Assembly: GCA_009929375.1 (NCBI GenBank)
Contig: SAAO01000021.1
Coordinates: 1-64,000, forward strand
Source of the DNA: Bacteroidia bacterium
Lineage (GTDB): Bacteria > Bacteroidota > Bacteroidia > Bacteroidales > Paludibacteraceae
Length of the DNA: 64,000 nt
Direction: 5' to 3'
The position numbers and the translations under genes were made by a program. Below the pieces are notes generated by a model. It saw nothing but the letters and a program-made list of their open reading frames with translations, had not been told where the DNA came from and ran no database searches. Shown piece by piece: positions 24,741 to 33,735 of this stretch; positions within the stretch are counted from its first letter, which is position 1; every line of letters begins with the position of its first letter.

Positions 24741-24748
24741 CAAAGATA
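24741..24748 (-). promoter_or_regulatory. Candidate -7 box of the RNA helicase promoter
   Basis: The complement reads TATCTTTG, matching TAnnTTTG. It would start the mRNA about 150 bases before the helicase ATG. A -33 TTTG is not seen at the usual distance. Confidence 0.4.
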
Positions 24749-24841
24749 CGCAAATTATCCGGATTTTTTATTATCCGGCTGTATTTATAATTTTTGGACT
24801 GTTTTTCAGGAAGCAAACACAGATGATTTTTGGAAAAAGAA

Positions 24842-24905
24842 GAACGCAAATTACGTAAATCATCCACCGTGTCAGATAAGCGGAGAATTTGCGTAATTTG
24901 CGTTC
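24842..24905. repeat. Long inverted repeat behind terC
   Basis: Arms of 19 bases (24842-24860 and 24887-24905) pair with a single G-U, around a 26-base loop; the core word is GCGTAATTTGCGTTC. It lies 26 bp past the terC stop and may end that transcript; on the - strand it is followed by TTCTTTTTCC. Confidence 0.65.
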
Positions 24906-24931
24906 AGAATGTTTTATTACTGCTGTACAGT

Positions 24932-25906
24932 TTAGCTCTTTTTGCGGACTTTTTCTTCCAACACAGAGGCTAATATCGAAATGGTAAGAGACACAATAAT
25001 GACACCCAGTGAAACAAATGTGCCTATGTGAATGTCGTAGCCGAATTGATGTCCGAACTCGTTGAGACACATTTTTACGCCAATAAATGAAAGGATAAAT
25101 GCAAGCGCATATTTCAGATATTTGAAATACTGCATCACGCCGTTCAGTGCAAAATAAAGTGAACGTAAACCGAGAATAGCGAAAATATTCGAAGTGTAGA
25201 CAATAAACGGATCTTTCGATACCGACAGAACTGCCGGAATTGAGTCGATCGCGAAAATCAGGTCGGAAGCTTCAATAAGCAACAATACGATGAAGAAATG
25301 TGTGGCATACAGCACTTTGTCCTTGCGTACAAAAAATGTGGTAAGCGACGCATCTTCGCTTACAGGCATTAATTTACGGAAGAGTTTTACCGCAAAGTTC
25401 TTATTGGGATCGAAATTTTTCTCATCATCTTTTTCGAAAAGCATGTGAATACCTGTGTAAATCAGGAATCCTCCAAATACATACATTACCCATGTAAAAC
25501 GTTCGATAAGAGCTACACCCGCAAATATAAAGATAGCGCGCATCGCAATGGCGCCGATAATTCCCCAGAAAAGTATGCGGTGCTGATATTTTGCCTGTAT
25601 CCCGAAAAATCCAAAAACCATCAGGAAGACAAAAAGATTGTCAACACTCAGCGATTTTTCAATCAGATAACCGGTGAAAAACTCAAGTGCTTTTTGTTTG
25701 GCAATGACTTCTCCCCAATAAAAATCACCTACAAAATAAATACCCACGTTGAAAAGCAACGCAAGTCCAATCCAGAATGCGCTCCAGTAAAGAGCCGGCT
25801 TAACTTTAATTTCTTCGTCCTGTTTGTGAAAAACCTTCAGGTCGAGAAAAAGCATAACAACCACAAAAATTACAAAACCAATCCAAAAACCAATACCTAC
25901 TTCCAT
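24932..25906 (-). CDS. TerC-family integral membrane protein (Alx-like)
   Basis: Polytopic inner-membrane protein with about nine helices. The family motifs are SLSVDNLFVFLMVFGFF and LIEASDLIFAIDSIPAVL, whose acidic residues lie in the membrane and are thought to handle a metal ion. TerC/Alx proteins are linked to manganese export and tellurite resistance. It starts 23 bp behind the nuoN stop, so it may be read through from the nuo operon. No yybP-ykoY-like element fits in the short gap. Confidence 0.92.
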   Translation of the reverse strand: MEVGIGFWIGFVIFVVVMLFLDLKVFHKQDEEIKVKPALYWSAFWIGLALLFNVGIYFVGDFYWGEVIAKQKALEFFTGYLIEKSLSVDNLFVFLMVFGFFGIQAKYQHRILFWGIIGAIAMRAIFIFAGVALIERFTWVMYVFGGFLIYTGIHMLFEKDDEKNFDPNKNFAVKLFRKLMPVSEDASLTTFFVRKDKVLYATHFFIVLLLIEASDLIFAIDSIPAVLSVSKDPFIVYTSNIFAILGLRSLYFALNGVMQYFKYLKYALAFILSFIGVKMCLNEFGHQFGYDIHIGTFVSLGVIIVSLTISILASVLEEKVRKKS

Positions 25907-25929
25907 TTAATTGTTTAGTTGATAAATAA

Positions 25930-27348
25930 TCATATAAAACTCAATGCCGAAATTTGTTGATAAATACTGCTCAGTAATCCGGCAAACACGATCATGATCA
26001 GGCACAAAACAAGACTGATACGTGCGGGTAGATCGGTGGTAATGCGCTCCACGGGTTGATCGCTTTTGTTCAGGAACATTGCCTTCACAATCAGCAGGTA
26101 ATAGTAGAGCGATATCACGGTGTTTATCAATGCAATAAATACGAGCACGTAGTAACCTTGTTCGGTTGCGGCTGCAAAGATAAAGAATTTACTGAAAAAC
26201 CCTGCAAAGGGTGGAATGCCTGCTAACGAGAATAATGCAAACATCATGACAGCACTCAATCGTGGATTGGTCTGATATAATCCGTTGTAATCGTTTATGT
26301 TTACTTTTCCGGTGCGGTGTTCAATTACAGAAATGACTCCGAATATTGCAAGGTTCGAGAATAAATACACCAGAATATAGTACACCAGTGAACTCATACC
26401 CGTCGCACTGGCACTGATCACGCCAAGCAGCAGATAGCCGGCCTGTGAAATGGACGAGTAGGCCATGAAACGTTTGATATTCTTCTGGCGGATAGCAAAA
26501 ATATTAGCCAGTGTAATGCTGATGACAATCAGTCCGTAGAGAATTGGTTGCCATTCGGCAGTCAGATTGGCAAATACTTTTGTGAAAATGGTGAACAATA
26601 CAAATACGGCCGAACCTTTGGAAACCACCGAAAGATATCCTGTGATACCGGTTGGAGCTCCTTCGTACACGTCGGGTGTCCAAAGGTGGAAAGGAACAAG
26701 CGATATTTTGAAAAACAGACCGATAGCAAAAAATACCATCGCCATGATATAAATCGGACTATTGGTAATCAGCAATGCTAAATCGTCGAAATACAATGTA
26801 CCGGCAGCTCCGTAAATCATTGAAATACCATACAGCGAAATTCCCGATGCAAATACGGTGGAAAGTATAAACTTGGCTCCGGCTTCGGCCGATTTGTGGT
26901 TGTATTTATTGAATGCCACCAGTGTTGCCATTGGGATAGAAGCTGTTTCGATACCAATAAAGAATAAAAGGAAATGGCCTGCTGACATCATCAGGTAAAG
27001 TCCAAGCAATGTACACAAGGTAAGGAAATAAAACTCACCCCGGCGAATAATCACAGAGTCATCGCGCAACCATTTGTCGGCCTGCAGGAAAAGAATAATT
27101 GTTCCCGCATTGAGAATGGTTTTGATATAAGTGAGCATTGGATAATACTGATACATACCTCCGGCTACTTCGAAGTCGGCCCTTGGAAATGCGTTCAGCA
27201 CTGTATGCACAGTGAGCAGCACGATGGAAAGTGGCTGGATATATCGGGCTCCTTTTTCCGAAGCAAAAATATCGTAAATCAGAATGATCACAATGACCGC
27301 AAGTAGCGAGAGTTCATCGTGCAACTGTAGAAATGCAGAATAATTCAT
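25930..27348 (-). CDS. nuoN: NADH-quinone oxidoreductase subunit N
   Basis: Antiporter-like membrane subunit of complex I and last gene of the nuo run. Fourteen or so helices; the Mrp-type core is visible in [29 protein letters not shown] with the conserved Lys and in [16 protein letters not shown]. Start at MNYSAFL (27348); an ATG four codons earlier is also possible. It lies 30 bp behind nuoM. Confidence 0.95.
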   Translation of the reverse strand: MNYSAFLQLHDELSLLAVIVIILIYDIFASEKGARYIQPLSIVLLTVHTVLNAFPRADFEVAGGMYQYYPMLTYIKTILNAGTIILFLQADKWLRDDSVIIRRGEFYFLTLCTLLGLYLMMSAGHFLLFFIGIETASIPMATLVAFNKYNHKSAEAGAKFILSTVFASGISLYGISMIYGAAGTLYFDDLALLITNSPIYIMAMVFFAIGLFFKISLVPFHLWTPDVYEGAPTGITGYLSVVSKGSAVFVLFTIFTKVFANLTAEWQPILYGLIVISITLANIFAIRQKNIKRFMAYSSISQAGYLLLGVISASATGMSSLVYYILVYLFSNLAIFGVISVIEHRTGKVNINDYNGLYQTNPRLSAVMMFALFSLAGIPPFAGFFSKFFIFAAATEQGYYVLVFIALINTVISLYYYLLIVKAMFLNKSDQPVERITTDLPARISLVLCLIMIVFAGLLSSIYQQISALSFI

Positions 27349-27378
27349 ATGAGATATCATTATCTAGTTCAAACTGTT

Positions 27379-28866
27379 TTATATGGCGGCCATAAGTTTA
27401 TTAACCACAGGCATAAGGCTGTTTTGAATCATGTCGGAAATCCAGAAAGGAACCGAACCCAGTGCCACAACTGCAATGATGAGCGTAACCACTGAGACTC
27501 TTTCCCACCATGTAGCATCGTTCAGTTCGGCATGATGCGGATCCTGAATTTTTCCGTACAGAATTTTTCCCACAACTCTTAAAATGTAAACGGCTGTAAT
27601 CACAATGGAAGATGCAGCTACAATGGTAAGCACGCGGTGAAAAGTGTCGGTTTCCTGAAATGCTCCCACAAAGATGGTCATTTCGGCCACAAAACCACTC
27701 AGACCCGGAAGTCCGAGCGAAGCCATACCGGCAATCACATAACTTACTCCCAGGAAAGGCATTATTTTCATCAGTCCACCCATTTCGGTAATTAAACGTG
27801 TATGTGTGCGGCCGTAAATCATTCCGATAAGTGCAAAGAAAAGTGCAGTCATTAATCCGTGTGAAAGCATTTGCATAACAGCACCAGTCATAGCTGTTTC
27901 GTTCATCATCAGAATGGCGAACAGCACAAGTCCGCAGTGACTAACCGAAGAATATGCGTTAATATATTTCAAGTCGGTTTGTACCACAGCAGAGAATGCT
28001 CCGTAAATCACGCTGATACCTGTCAGAATAAGGAAGATCCATGCCTGTTCGTGAGCAGCTTCGGGCATCAGATACATTGCTACCCTGAAAGCACCGTAAC
28101 CACCGAGTTTCATAAGTACACCGGCATGAAGCATCGATACAGCTGTTGGCGCTGAAGCGTGACCGTCGGGTGACCATGTGTGGAAGGGGAAAAGAGCACC
28201 AAGAACACCAAATCCCATAAATGCAAGCGGGAAAAGATAGCGTTGTGCTTCCACAGGAATATTTCGCTGAGCAATTTCAAGCAGATTCATGGTGTCGCCA
28301 CCTGCAAAGTAGTAAATGCCAAGTATGCTCACGAGCAACAGTGCCGAACCTCCCATCAGCATCAGGGTAAGTTTCATGGCAGAATATTCCTTTTTACCCG
28401 TTCCCCAAATACCGATAAGCAGGTACATTGGGATAAGTGCTATTTCGTAAAACATAAACATACTGAAAAGGTCGATGGTAATAAAGAAACCATAAACCCC
28501 GGCCGAAAGCAGCCAAAACCAGAGGAAGAATTCACGTGGCAGCGGATCGATGCGCCACGAAGCAAAAACACCGGTAAACACAATGACTGAAGTCAGCAGC
28601 AGCATGGCCACCGAAACGCCATCAACACCTACCGAGTAGTGAATGTTGAATGCTTCGTACCATAACATGTCAGCTCTGAAAAGCATAATGTCTTCGTTGC
28701 CGGCAGCTCTTTCGCCAAAATACATCCAGGTAAGTATTCCCGACATTATCAGCAGGGCTGTGCCTCCTAAGGCTGCAATGATGTTAATCTGACTACGCTT
28801 GCGGGCAAAATACATCGCAACGAGCATCAGTATGGGGATAAGTACGAAAATTGACAGGAAATTCAT
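27379..28866 (-). CDS. nuoM: NADH-quinone oxidoreductase subunit M
   Basis: Antiporter-like proton-pumping subunit. Conserved segments include FMFYEIALIPMYLLIGIWG with the key membrane glutamate, FPFHTWSPDGHASAPTAVSMLHAGVLMKLGGYG, and LKYINAYSSVSHCGL. Length of 495 is normal. It is separated from nuoL by 31 bp and from nuoN by 30 bp. Confidence 0.96.
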   Translation of the reverse strand: MNFLSIFVLIPILMLVAMYFARKRSQINIIAALGGTALLIMSGILTWMYFGERAAGNEDIMLFRADMLWYEAFNIHYSVGVDGVSVAMLLLTSVIVFTGVFASWRIDPLPREFFLWFWLLSAGVYGFFITIDLFSMFMFYEIALIPMYLLIGIWGTGKKEYSAMKLTLMLMGGSALLLVSILGIYYFAGGDTMNLLEIAQRNIPVEAQRYLFPLAFMGFGVLGALFPFHTWSPDGHASAPTAVSMLHAGVLMKLGGYGAFRVAMYLMPEAAHEQAWIFLILTGISVIYGAFSAVVQTDLKYINAYSSVSHCGLVLFAILMMNETAMTGAVMQMLSHGLMTALFFALIGMIYGRTHTRLITEMGGLMKIMPFLGVSYVIAGMASLGLPGLSGFVAEMTIFVGAFQETDTFHRVLTIVAASSIVITAVYILRVVGKILYGKIQDPHHAELNDATWWERVSVVTLIIAVVALGSVPFWISDMIQNSLMPVVNKLMAAI

Positions 28867-28897
28867 ATAAATTCAGTTTTAACTTTTCGTTGATCAA

Positions 28898-30805
28898 TCA
28901 GATAAAAATTGCCAGTGCTGTAATGATAAGCGCACCGAGCAAAATGGCAAAAGCATAATGCTGTACTTTCCCGCTTTGCAGGAATCTTGTACGGGCCGAT
29001 GTCCATTGTGTTACGCTTGCCATTCCATTCATGGTAGCATCGATTACATGACGGTCGAACCATGCAATGGGTGTGGATATGCGTTTGAAAATGATTTTCT
29101 TGGTTACGAACATATACACTTCGTCAATGTAGAAGCGGTTCGAAGCTGCTTTGTGCAAACCGCTGAAAGCCGAAGCCATTTTAGCAGGCATAGCATTTTC
29201 TTTTCTGTAAAGTATAGTTGCCAACACAATACCTGTTACTGCGATTAGCACACTTACAGTGGCAATTACAGGGTCGAGGTGAATGTGGTAAGGAGCTCCG
29301 TCGCTTGATACAAATTCGCCGAAAGGAATTAAACCTGCAAATACAGTAACCGTTGCCAACAATATCAATGGAAATAGCATGGCAAAAGGTGATTCGTGCG
29401 GAGTGCGTCCGTGTTGCACTTTATGTTCTTTTCCCCAGAAAATATTGTAATAAAGTCTGAACATATAAAATGCTGTAAGACCAGCAATAAAGCTCATTGT
29501 CATTCCAAGCACAGGACTGAAGTGCATGGTGGCAGCCAGAATTTCATCTTTACTGAAGAAACCCGAGAATGGAGGAATTCCCGCAATGGCCAGACAGGCA
29601 ATAAGGAATGTCCAGTGTGTGACAGGCATATATTTTCTCAATCCGCCCATTTGGTTCATTTCGTTGCTGTGAACGGCATGAATAATAGAACCCGCTCCGA
29701 GGAACAACAATGCTTTGAACATGGCGTGTGTGAAAAGGTGGAACATGGAAGCCATGTAACCGGTTCCTTCCTGACCTCCGAGTCCTGAAACTCCCAACGC
29801 AACCATCATGAAACCAATTTGCGATATGGTTGAAAAGGCAAGTACACGTTTAATATCGGTTTGTACCACGGCGATGGTTGCTGCAAAAAGCGATGTAAAT
29901 GCACCCACGTAAGCTATTCCGTGAAGTACTTCAGGTGTATACACATAATACACAGGGAAAAGACGTGCCACCATATATACTCCGGCAACCACCATTGTAG
30001 CGGCATGAATCAGTGCCGACACCGGTGTGGGACCTTCCATGGCATCGGGAAGCCAAATGTGCAGAGGGAACATGGCCGATTTTCCTGCACCACCGATAAA
30101 TATCAGTGCCATTGCCCAGCTAAGTACCGAAGCTCCCATAAAAGTAGCTCCACTGATAGAGGCAAATACGTTGGCATCGCCAGAAGTCAGAATGCCAAAA
30201 TCAAATGTTTTGGTGTAGAATGATAATATCAGAATACCAATCAGGAAGCCAAGATCGGCAAAGCGTGTGACAATAAATGCTTTTTTCGAGGCTGCCACGG
30301 CTTCGGGTTTTGTATAGTAAAAACCAATCAGAAGATACGACGAAACTCCCACAAGCTCCCAGAATATGTACATTTGGAAAATGTTGGTGGCCACCACCAG
30401 ACCGAGCATCGAGAATGTGAAAAGTGACAGGAAGGCGTAGTAGCGTTCAAATCCTTTTTCACCTTTCATATAGCCAAGGCTGTAAATGTGAACCATAAGC
30501 GATACAGTGGAAATAACCACGAGCATCATTACTGAGATCGGGTCGAGCAGAATACCCAGATTAATGTGAAGTATATCGTTGAACTTAAGCCAAACGACTT
30601 CGAAAGCAGTGATTTTCTGGTAAACTCCGTTTATGTTGGCACTGCTGAAGTATTCCCAGGCAGTGTAATACGATAGAGCGGCCACTGTACCAAGCACCAG
30701 AGTTCCTATTGTGCCTGCCACACGAGGTTTCCATTTGGTATCCATAAGTCCGAGCACCACAAAGCTCAGCAGTGGAAGAATAAGTATGAATAGTGTATAT
30801 TCCAT
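28898..30805 (-). CDS. nuoL: NADH-quinone oxidoreductase subunit L
   Basis: Largest antiporter-like subunit of complex I (635 residues), including the long C-terminal lateral helix that spans the membrane arm. Signatures: FWELVGVSSYLLIGFYY, KSAMFPLHIWLPDAMEGPTPVSALIHAATMVVAGVYM, and DIKRVLAFSTISQIGFMM. It follows nuoK after about 120 bp of AT-rich spacer containing short repeats (TTTACAATTTA). Confidence 0.96.
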   Translation of the reverse strand: MEYTLFILILPLLSFVVLGLMDTKWKPRVAGTIGTLVLGTVAALSYYTAWEYFSSANINGVYQKITAFEVVWLKFNDILHINLGILLDPISVMMLVVISTVSLMVHIYSLGYMKGEKGFERYYAFLSLFTFSMLGLVVATNIFQMYIFWELVGVSSYLLIGFYYTKPEAVAASKKAFIVTRFADLGFLIGILILSFYTKTFDFGILTSGDANVFASISGATFMGASVLSWAMALIFIGGAGKSAMFPLHIWLPDAMEGPTPVSALIHAATMVVAGVYMVARLFPVYYVYTPEVLHGIAYVGAFTSLFAATIAVVQTDIKRVLAFSTISQIGFMMVALGVSGLGGQEGTGYMASMFHLFTHAMFKALLFLGAGSIIHAVHSNEMNQMGGLRKYMPVTHWTFLIACLAIAGIPPFSGFFSKDEILAATMHFSPVLGMTMSFIAGLTAFYMFRLYYNIFWGKEHKVQHGRTPHESPFAMLFPLILLATVTVFAGLIPFGEFVSSDGAPYHIHLDPVIATVSVLIAVTGIVLATILYRKENAMPAKMASAFSGLHKAASNRFYIDEVYMFVTKKIIFKRISTPIAWFDRHVIDATMNGMASVTQWTSARTRFLQSGKVQHYAFAILLGALIITALAIFI

Positions 30806-30924
30806 ATTGTGTGTTATTCTGATTTACAATTTAATCATTTACAATCTACAATTGCACTCGAGAGATTATTAATGCTGTATAATTGCTGATTGTATTATTT
30901 TTTTCGGAATTATCAATCCGTGTT

Positions 30925-31293
30925 TTATTGTTCTTTTGTATCCTGAAGTTCAGGTTCCTGGAGTTCCTGCAAACTGTCCACTTCCACATTGTTGAGGTTG
31001 CGGTAAATATTAATTACGATAGCAATGGCTACTGCGGTTTCGCAGGCCGATATGGCTATGGTAAACAGCGTGAAAAAGAAACCTTCGAAATGTTCGGGGT
31101 ACAGGTAGCGGTTGAACGCCGCAAAGTTTATATCGGCTGAGTTTAATATCAACTCAATGGAAATAAGCACCATTAAAAGGTTTTTACGCGACAGGAATCC
31201 GTAAATGCCGGCAAAAAACATGACCAGACTTACAAAAATGTAAGCTTCCAGAGGTACTATGCCGGAACTGAAATTTGCAAAAAGTGATCCCAT
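30925..31293 (-). CDS. nuoK: NADH-quinone oxidoreductase subunit K
   Basis: Small three-helix subunit. The conserved core is GFLSRKNLLMVLISIELILNSADINFAAF with its membrane glutamate, and the second glutamate is in SACETAVAIAIVINIYR. At 122 residues it is about 20 longer than usual owing to an acidic C-terminal tail (LQELQEPELQDTKEQ). Confidence 0.95.
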   Translation of the reverse strand: MGSLFANFSSGIVPLEAYIFVSLVMFFAGIYGFLSRKNLLMVLISIELILNSADINFAAFNRYLYPEHFEGFFFTLFTIAISACETAVAIAIVINIYRNLNNVEVDSLQELQEPELQDTKEQ

Positions 31294-31318
31294 TTTATTA
31301 TTGAGTTTTTAATCGTAA

Positions 31319-31352
31319 AACTTGTCCGCCGTGGCGGATTATAAATTCTTAA
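31319..31352. repeat. Short intergenic palindromic repeat (GTCCGCCGTGGCGGA type)
   Basis: TTGTCCGCCGTGGCGGATTA between nuoK and nuoJ contains a TCCGCC/GGCGGA palindrome. A diverged copy lies at 50681-50705 (ATGTCCACTTTGGTGGATTG), also next to a convergent or operon gap. It appears to be another repeat family of this genome. Confidence 0.5.
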
Positions 31353-31365
31353 ATCGTAAATATCC

Positions 31366-31869
31366 TTATCTTTTTCGTGCAATCATAATTGCTCCTACAA
31401 TACAGGCGAGCAACAACACACTGATGGCTTCGAACGGAAGTATGTACTGATATTTGCCACTTCCCATTAATGTAATACCAAGTTCCTTTACCGGTATTTC
31501 CACATCGGTCACATAATGGTACACTTTTTTCACATCTTGGAAGATAATCAATCCGCAAAGAGCCAATCCTCCTACCGAAAGTACGATGGCCATTATTCGC
31601 TGGGTAAGAGGCTCTGACGTGATTCTTTCACCGGGTTTCTGTGTAAGCAGAATGGCGAAAATAAATAAAACCATGATACCACCTGCATATACTGCTGTTT
31701 GCACTGCAAACAGGTAGTGATAATCAAGCAGGAGATAAAGTCCGGCTGTGGACAGCAACACAAACAAGAGGTAAGTGGCCGACCGTATCAGTCGTTTCGA
31801 AGTGACAGCCATCACCGAAAATACGATCACAATGGCTGCAAGAATGTAAAATATAATTTGTTCTGCCAT
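31366..31869 (-). CDS. nuoJ: NADH-quinone oxidoreductase subunit J
   Basis: Five-helix membrane subunit of complex I. LIRSATYLLFVLLSTAGLYLLLDYHYLFAVQTAVYAGGIMVLFIFAILLT is the typical conserved block, including the glycine- and tyrosine-rich helix 3 region that links to quinone-coupled changes. It is 37 bp behind nuoI. Confidence 0.95.
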   Translation of the reverse strand: MAEQIIFYILAAIVIVFSVMAVTSKRLIRSATYLLFVLLSTAGLYLLLDYHYLFAVQTAVYAGGIMVLFIFAILLTQKPGERITSEPLTQRIMAIVLSVGGLALCGLIIFQDVKKVYHYVTDVEIPVKELGITLMGSGKYQYILPFEAISVLLLACIVGAIMIARKR

Positions 31870-31906
31870 AGAATTCTAATGAGCTGATGTTTTTATTTTG
31901 CCGGAT

Positions 31907-32443
31907 TTATTCTGCTTTTGTTTCAGTTGGAGCGTTAACTGCTGTTTCAACCGGTGCTGCAGCAGCAGGCTTTGGTTTCTTTTCTCTCATTTTCGAACCT
32001 TCGTGGTTGAGTTGTTTTACAAGTTTGCCACGAGTGAATGTTGCATTCTCAAAATTGTTCGAAAAAACGATGGCATCCGATGGACATGTTACCACGCAAA
32101 GATTACAGAAAGTACAGGTACCAAGGTCATATACATATCTGTCGAGCGCTTTTTTCTTTTTGCCGTCGGGTGTTTCGTTCATGAGCGAAATTACCTTTAT
32201 AGTGCCGTTCGGACAGTTCATTTCGCAAACTCCACACGCAGTACAGGCATGTTCGTTGTTATCGTCGTGCGGCATTACCAGCTCGGCTCTGAAGCGTTCC
32301 GAGATTTCGAGCGTGTCCCTGTTTTCGGGATACTGACGGGTTACTTTCTTTGTCCAAAGTTCTTTCCATGTCACCGAAAGTCCCGACAAAAGAGATTTTA
32401 TTCCGCCAAATAAATCGTGTATATATTCTGAAAACGTTCTCAT
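31907..32443 (-). CDS. nuoI: NADH-quinone oxidoreductase subunit I (2x[4Fe-4S])
   Basis: Ferredoxin-like subunit that carries clusters N6a and N6b. Both motifs are intact: [14 protein letters not shown] and [17 protein letters not shown]-terminal Ala/Pro/Lys/Glu-rich tail of about 35 residues ([19 protein letters not shown]) is unusual and probably disordered. The start overlaps the nuoH stop by four bases. With nuoEFG absent, this subunit is a likely docking place for a ferredoxin-type donor. Confidence 0.95.
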   Translation of the reverse strand: MRTFSEYIHDLFGGIKSLLSGLSVTWKELWTKKVTRQYPENRDTLEISERFRAELVMPHDDNNEHACTACGVCEMNCPNGTIKVISLMNETPDGKKKKALDRYVYDLGTCTFCNLCVVTCPSDAIVFSNNFENATFTRGKLVKQLNHEGSKMREKKPKPAAAAPVETAVNAPTETKAE

Positions 32444-33558
32444 CTTATGTTAAAAATTTCGGTAAGAGTCAGACCGGATAATACCAGAAAAACCATGATT
32501 AATAAATTTACCAGATTGATGGGTAAAAGATATTTCCATTCGAGGTTGAGCAACTGGTCGATACGCAAACGGGGGAACGACCAACGAACCCACAAACTCA
32601 GGAAAATAAGTACGCCCACCTTGCCGAAGAACCAAATGTACGATGGGATATACCACATAACCTGATTGAAGCCGTCCCAACCTGCAATTTGCAGTGGAAG
32701 CCAACCGCCCAAAAATACGGTGGCAGCAATGCAGGCAATGATAAACATATTGAGATATTCGGCCAGATAGAAAAATCCGAACTGTAATCCGGAATATTCT
32801 GTATGGTAACCTGCAGTAAGTTCCGATTCAGCTTCGGGAAGGTCGAAAGGACCACGGTTGGTCTCGGCATGTCCCGAAATAAGGTAAATGACGAAAGCCA
32901 CCAGCGAAGAAATGTGTCCGTTGAATATGTTCCAGCAATAAGTTTGTGTTTCAATCATTTCGCTGAGTTGCATGGTGCCTGATAGAATCACCATGGTCAT
33001 AAGTGCAAAACCAGCCGAAAGTTCATAGCTCACAAACTGCGCACCACTTCGCATGGCACCAATCATGGAGTATTTGTTGTTACTCGACCAACCGGCAAGC
33101 AGCACTCCGATAATTCCGAGCGACGATACTGCAATGACGTAGAAAACACCAATGTTAAAGTCTACAGCATGCAACCCTTTTCCAAACGGAATAGCACCGA
33201 AAGTCATCATCGAAGCCACAATCATAAAGAAAGGTGCTGTGTAGAATAGAAATTTGTCGACACGGTTGATGTGGATGATTTCCTTGATCAGAATTTTCAT
33301 AACGTCGGCTACCGTCTGAAAAATCCCAAAAGGACCTACGCGGTTCGGACCGATACGCGCCTGGAAAAAAGCCGTTATCTTGCGTTCCACGTAAATCAGT
33401 ATCATGGCTATCACCGCATAAGCAGCCAGCAATGCCACAGCCACAAGTACCAGTTGGATAAATATAACCCAGAAGTCGGGCAGAACCGACTTCAGTGCCG
33501 AGTCGATCCATGCTGTAAGCCCTGTGAACTCCAAAGGTTGATTGTAATTTTGCTGCAT
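32440..33558 (-). CDS. nuoH: NADH-quinone oxidoreductase subunit H
   Basis: Membrane subunit at the joint of the two arms, forming part of the quinone channel. Conserved blocks are [47 protein letters not shown], and [13 protein letters not shown]. It follows nuoCD after a 177-bp spacer of low-complexity repeats, which is unusually long within this operon. Confidence 0.96.
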   Translation of the reverse strand: MQQNYNQPLEFTGLTAWIDSALKSVLPDFWVIFIQLVLVAVALLAAYAVIAMILIYVERKITAFFQARIGPNRVGPFGIFQTVADVMKILIKEIIHINRVDKFLFYTAPFFMIVASMMTFGAIPFGKGLHAVDFNIGVFYVIAVSSLGIIGVLLAGWSSNNKYSMIGAMRSGAQFVSYELSAGFALMTMVILSGTMQLSEMIETQTYCWNIFNGHISSLVAFVIYLISGHAETNRGPFDLPEAESELTAGYHTEYSGLQFGFFYLAEYLNMFIIACIAATVFLGGWLPLQIAGWDGFNQVMWYIPSYIWFFGKVGVLIFLSLWVRWSFPRLRIDQLLNLEWKYLLPINLVNLLIMVFLVLSGLTLTEIFNIR

Positions 33559-33660
33559 ATATGTTTCAAATGACTTTTTTTTTGTTTGTTGAATCGTTGA
33601 TTTGCAATTGGTTAATCAGTTGATTGGTTGATTAGTTGGTTAGATGATCGACTGATTTTT

Positions 33661-33712
33661 AACTCAACGCTCAACACTCAATACTCAATGCTCAGAACTA
33701 AATACTCAATAG
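33661..33712. repeat. Degenerate ACTCAATn tandem repeat
   Basis: Between nuoCD and nuoH: about six imprecise copies of an 8-base word around ACTCAA(T/C)(A/G) (ACTCAACGCTCAACACTCAA and on). The same word fills 42267-42303. The DNA before it (33605-33655) has GTTGATTGGTTGATTAGTTG. Such spacers seem to be genome-specific repeats. Confidence 0.6.
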
Positions 33713-33735
33713 TAAATCGTCAATTGTAAATATCT

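Larger units (their letters stand above)
24588..24931. other. Spacer between helicase and terC: long leader and inverted repeats
   Basis: No ORF or known RNA gene is recognised. It holds, from left to right, the helicase leader with a perfect 10-bp inverted repeat, a short stem ACTGCA/TGCAGT (24673-24678 with 24687-24692), a candidate - strand -7 box, two copies of TTATCCGG, and a 64-base inverted repeat behind terC. Confidence 0.6.

Noticed and set aside
24842-24905. Small RNA gene behind terC
   Set aside because: The inverted repeat is better explained as a spacer repeat or terminator; no promoter for an independent RNA was found.
33661-33712. CRISPR-like array between nuoCD and nuoH
   Set aside because: The units are about 8 bases, imprecise and without spacers of constant length; there are no cas genes in the window.
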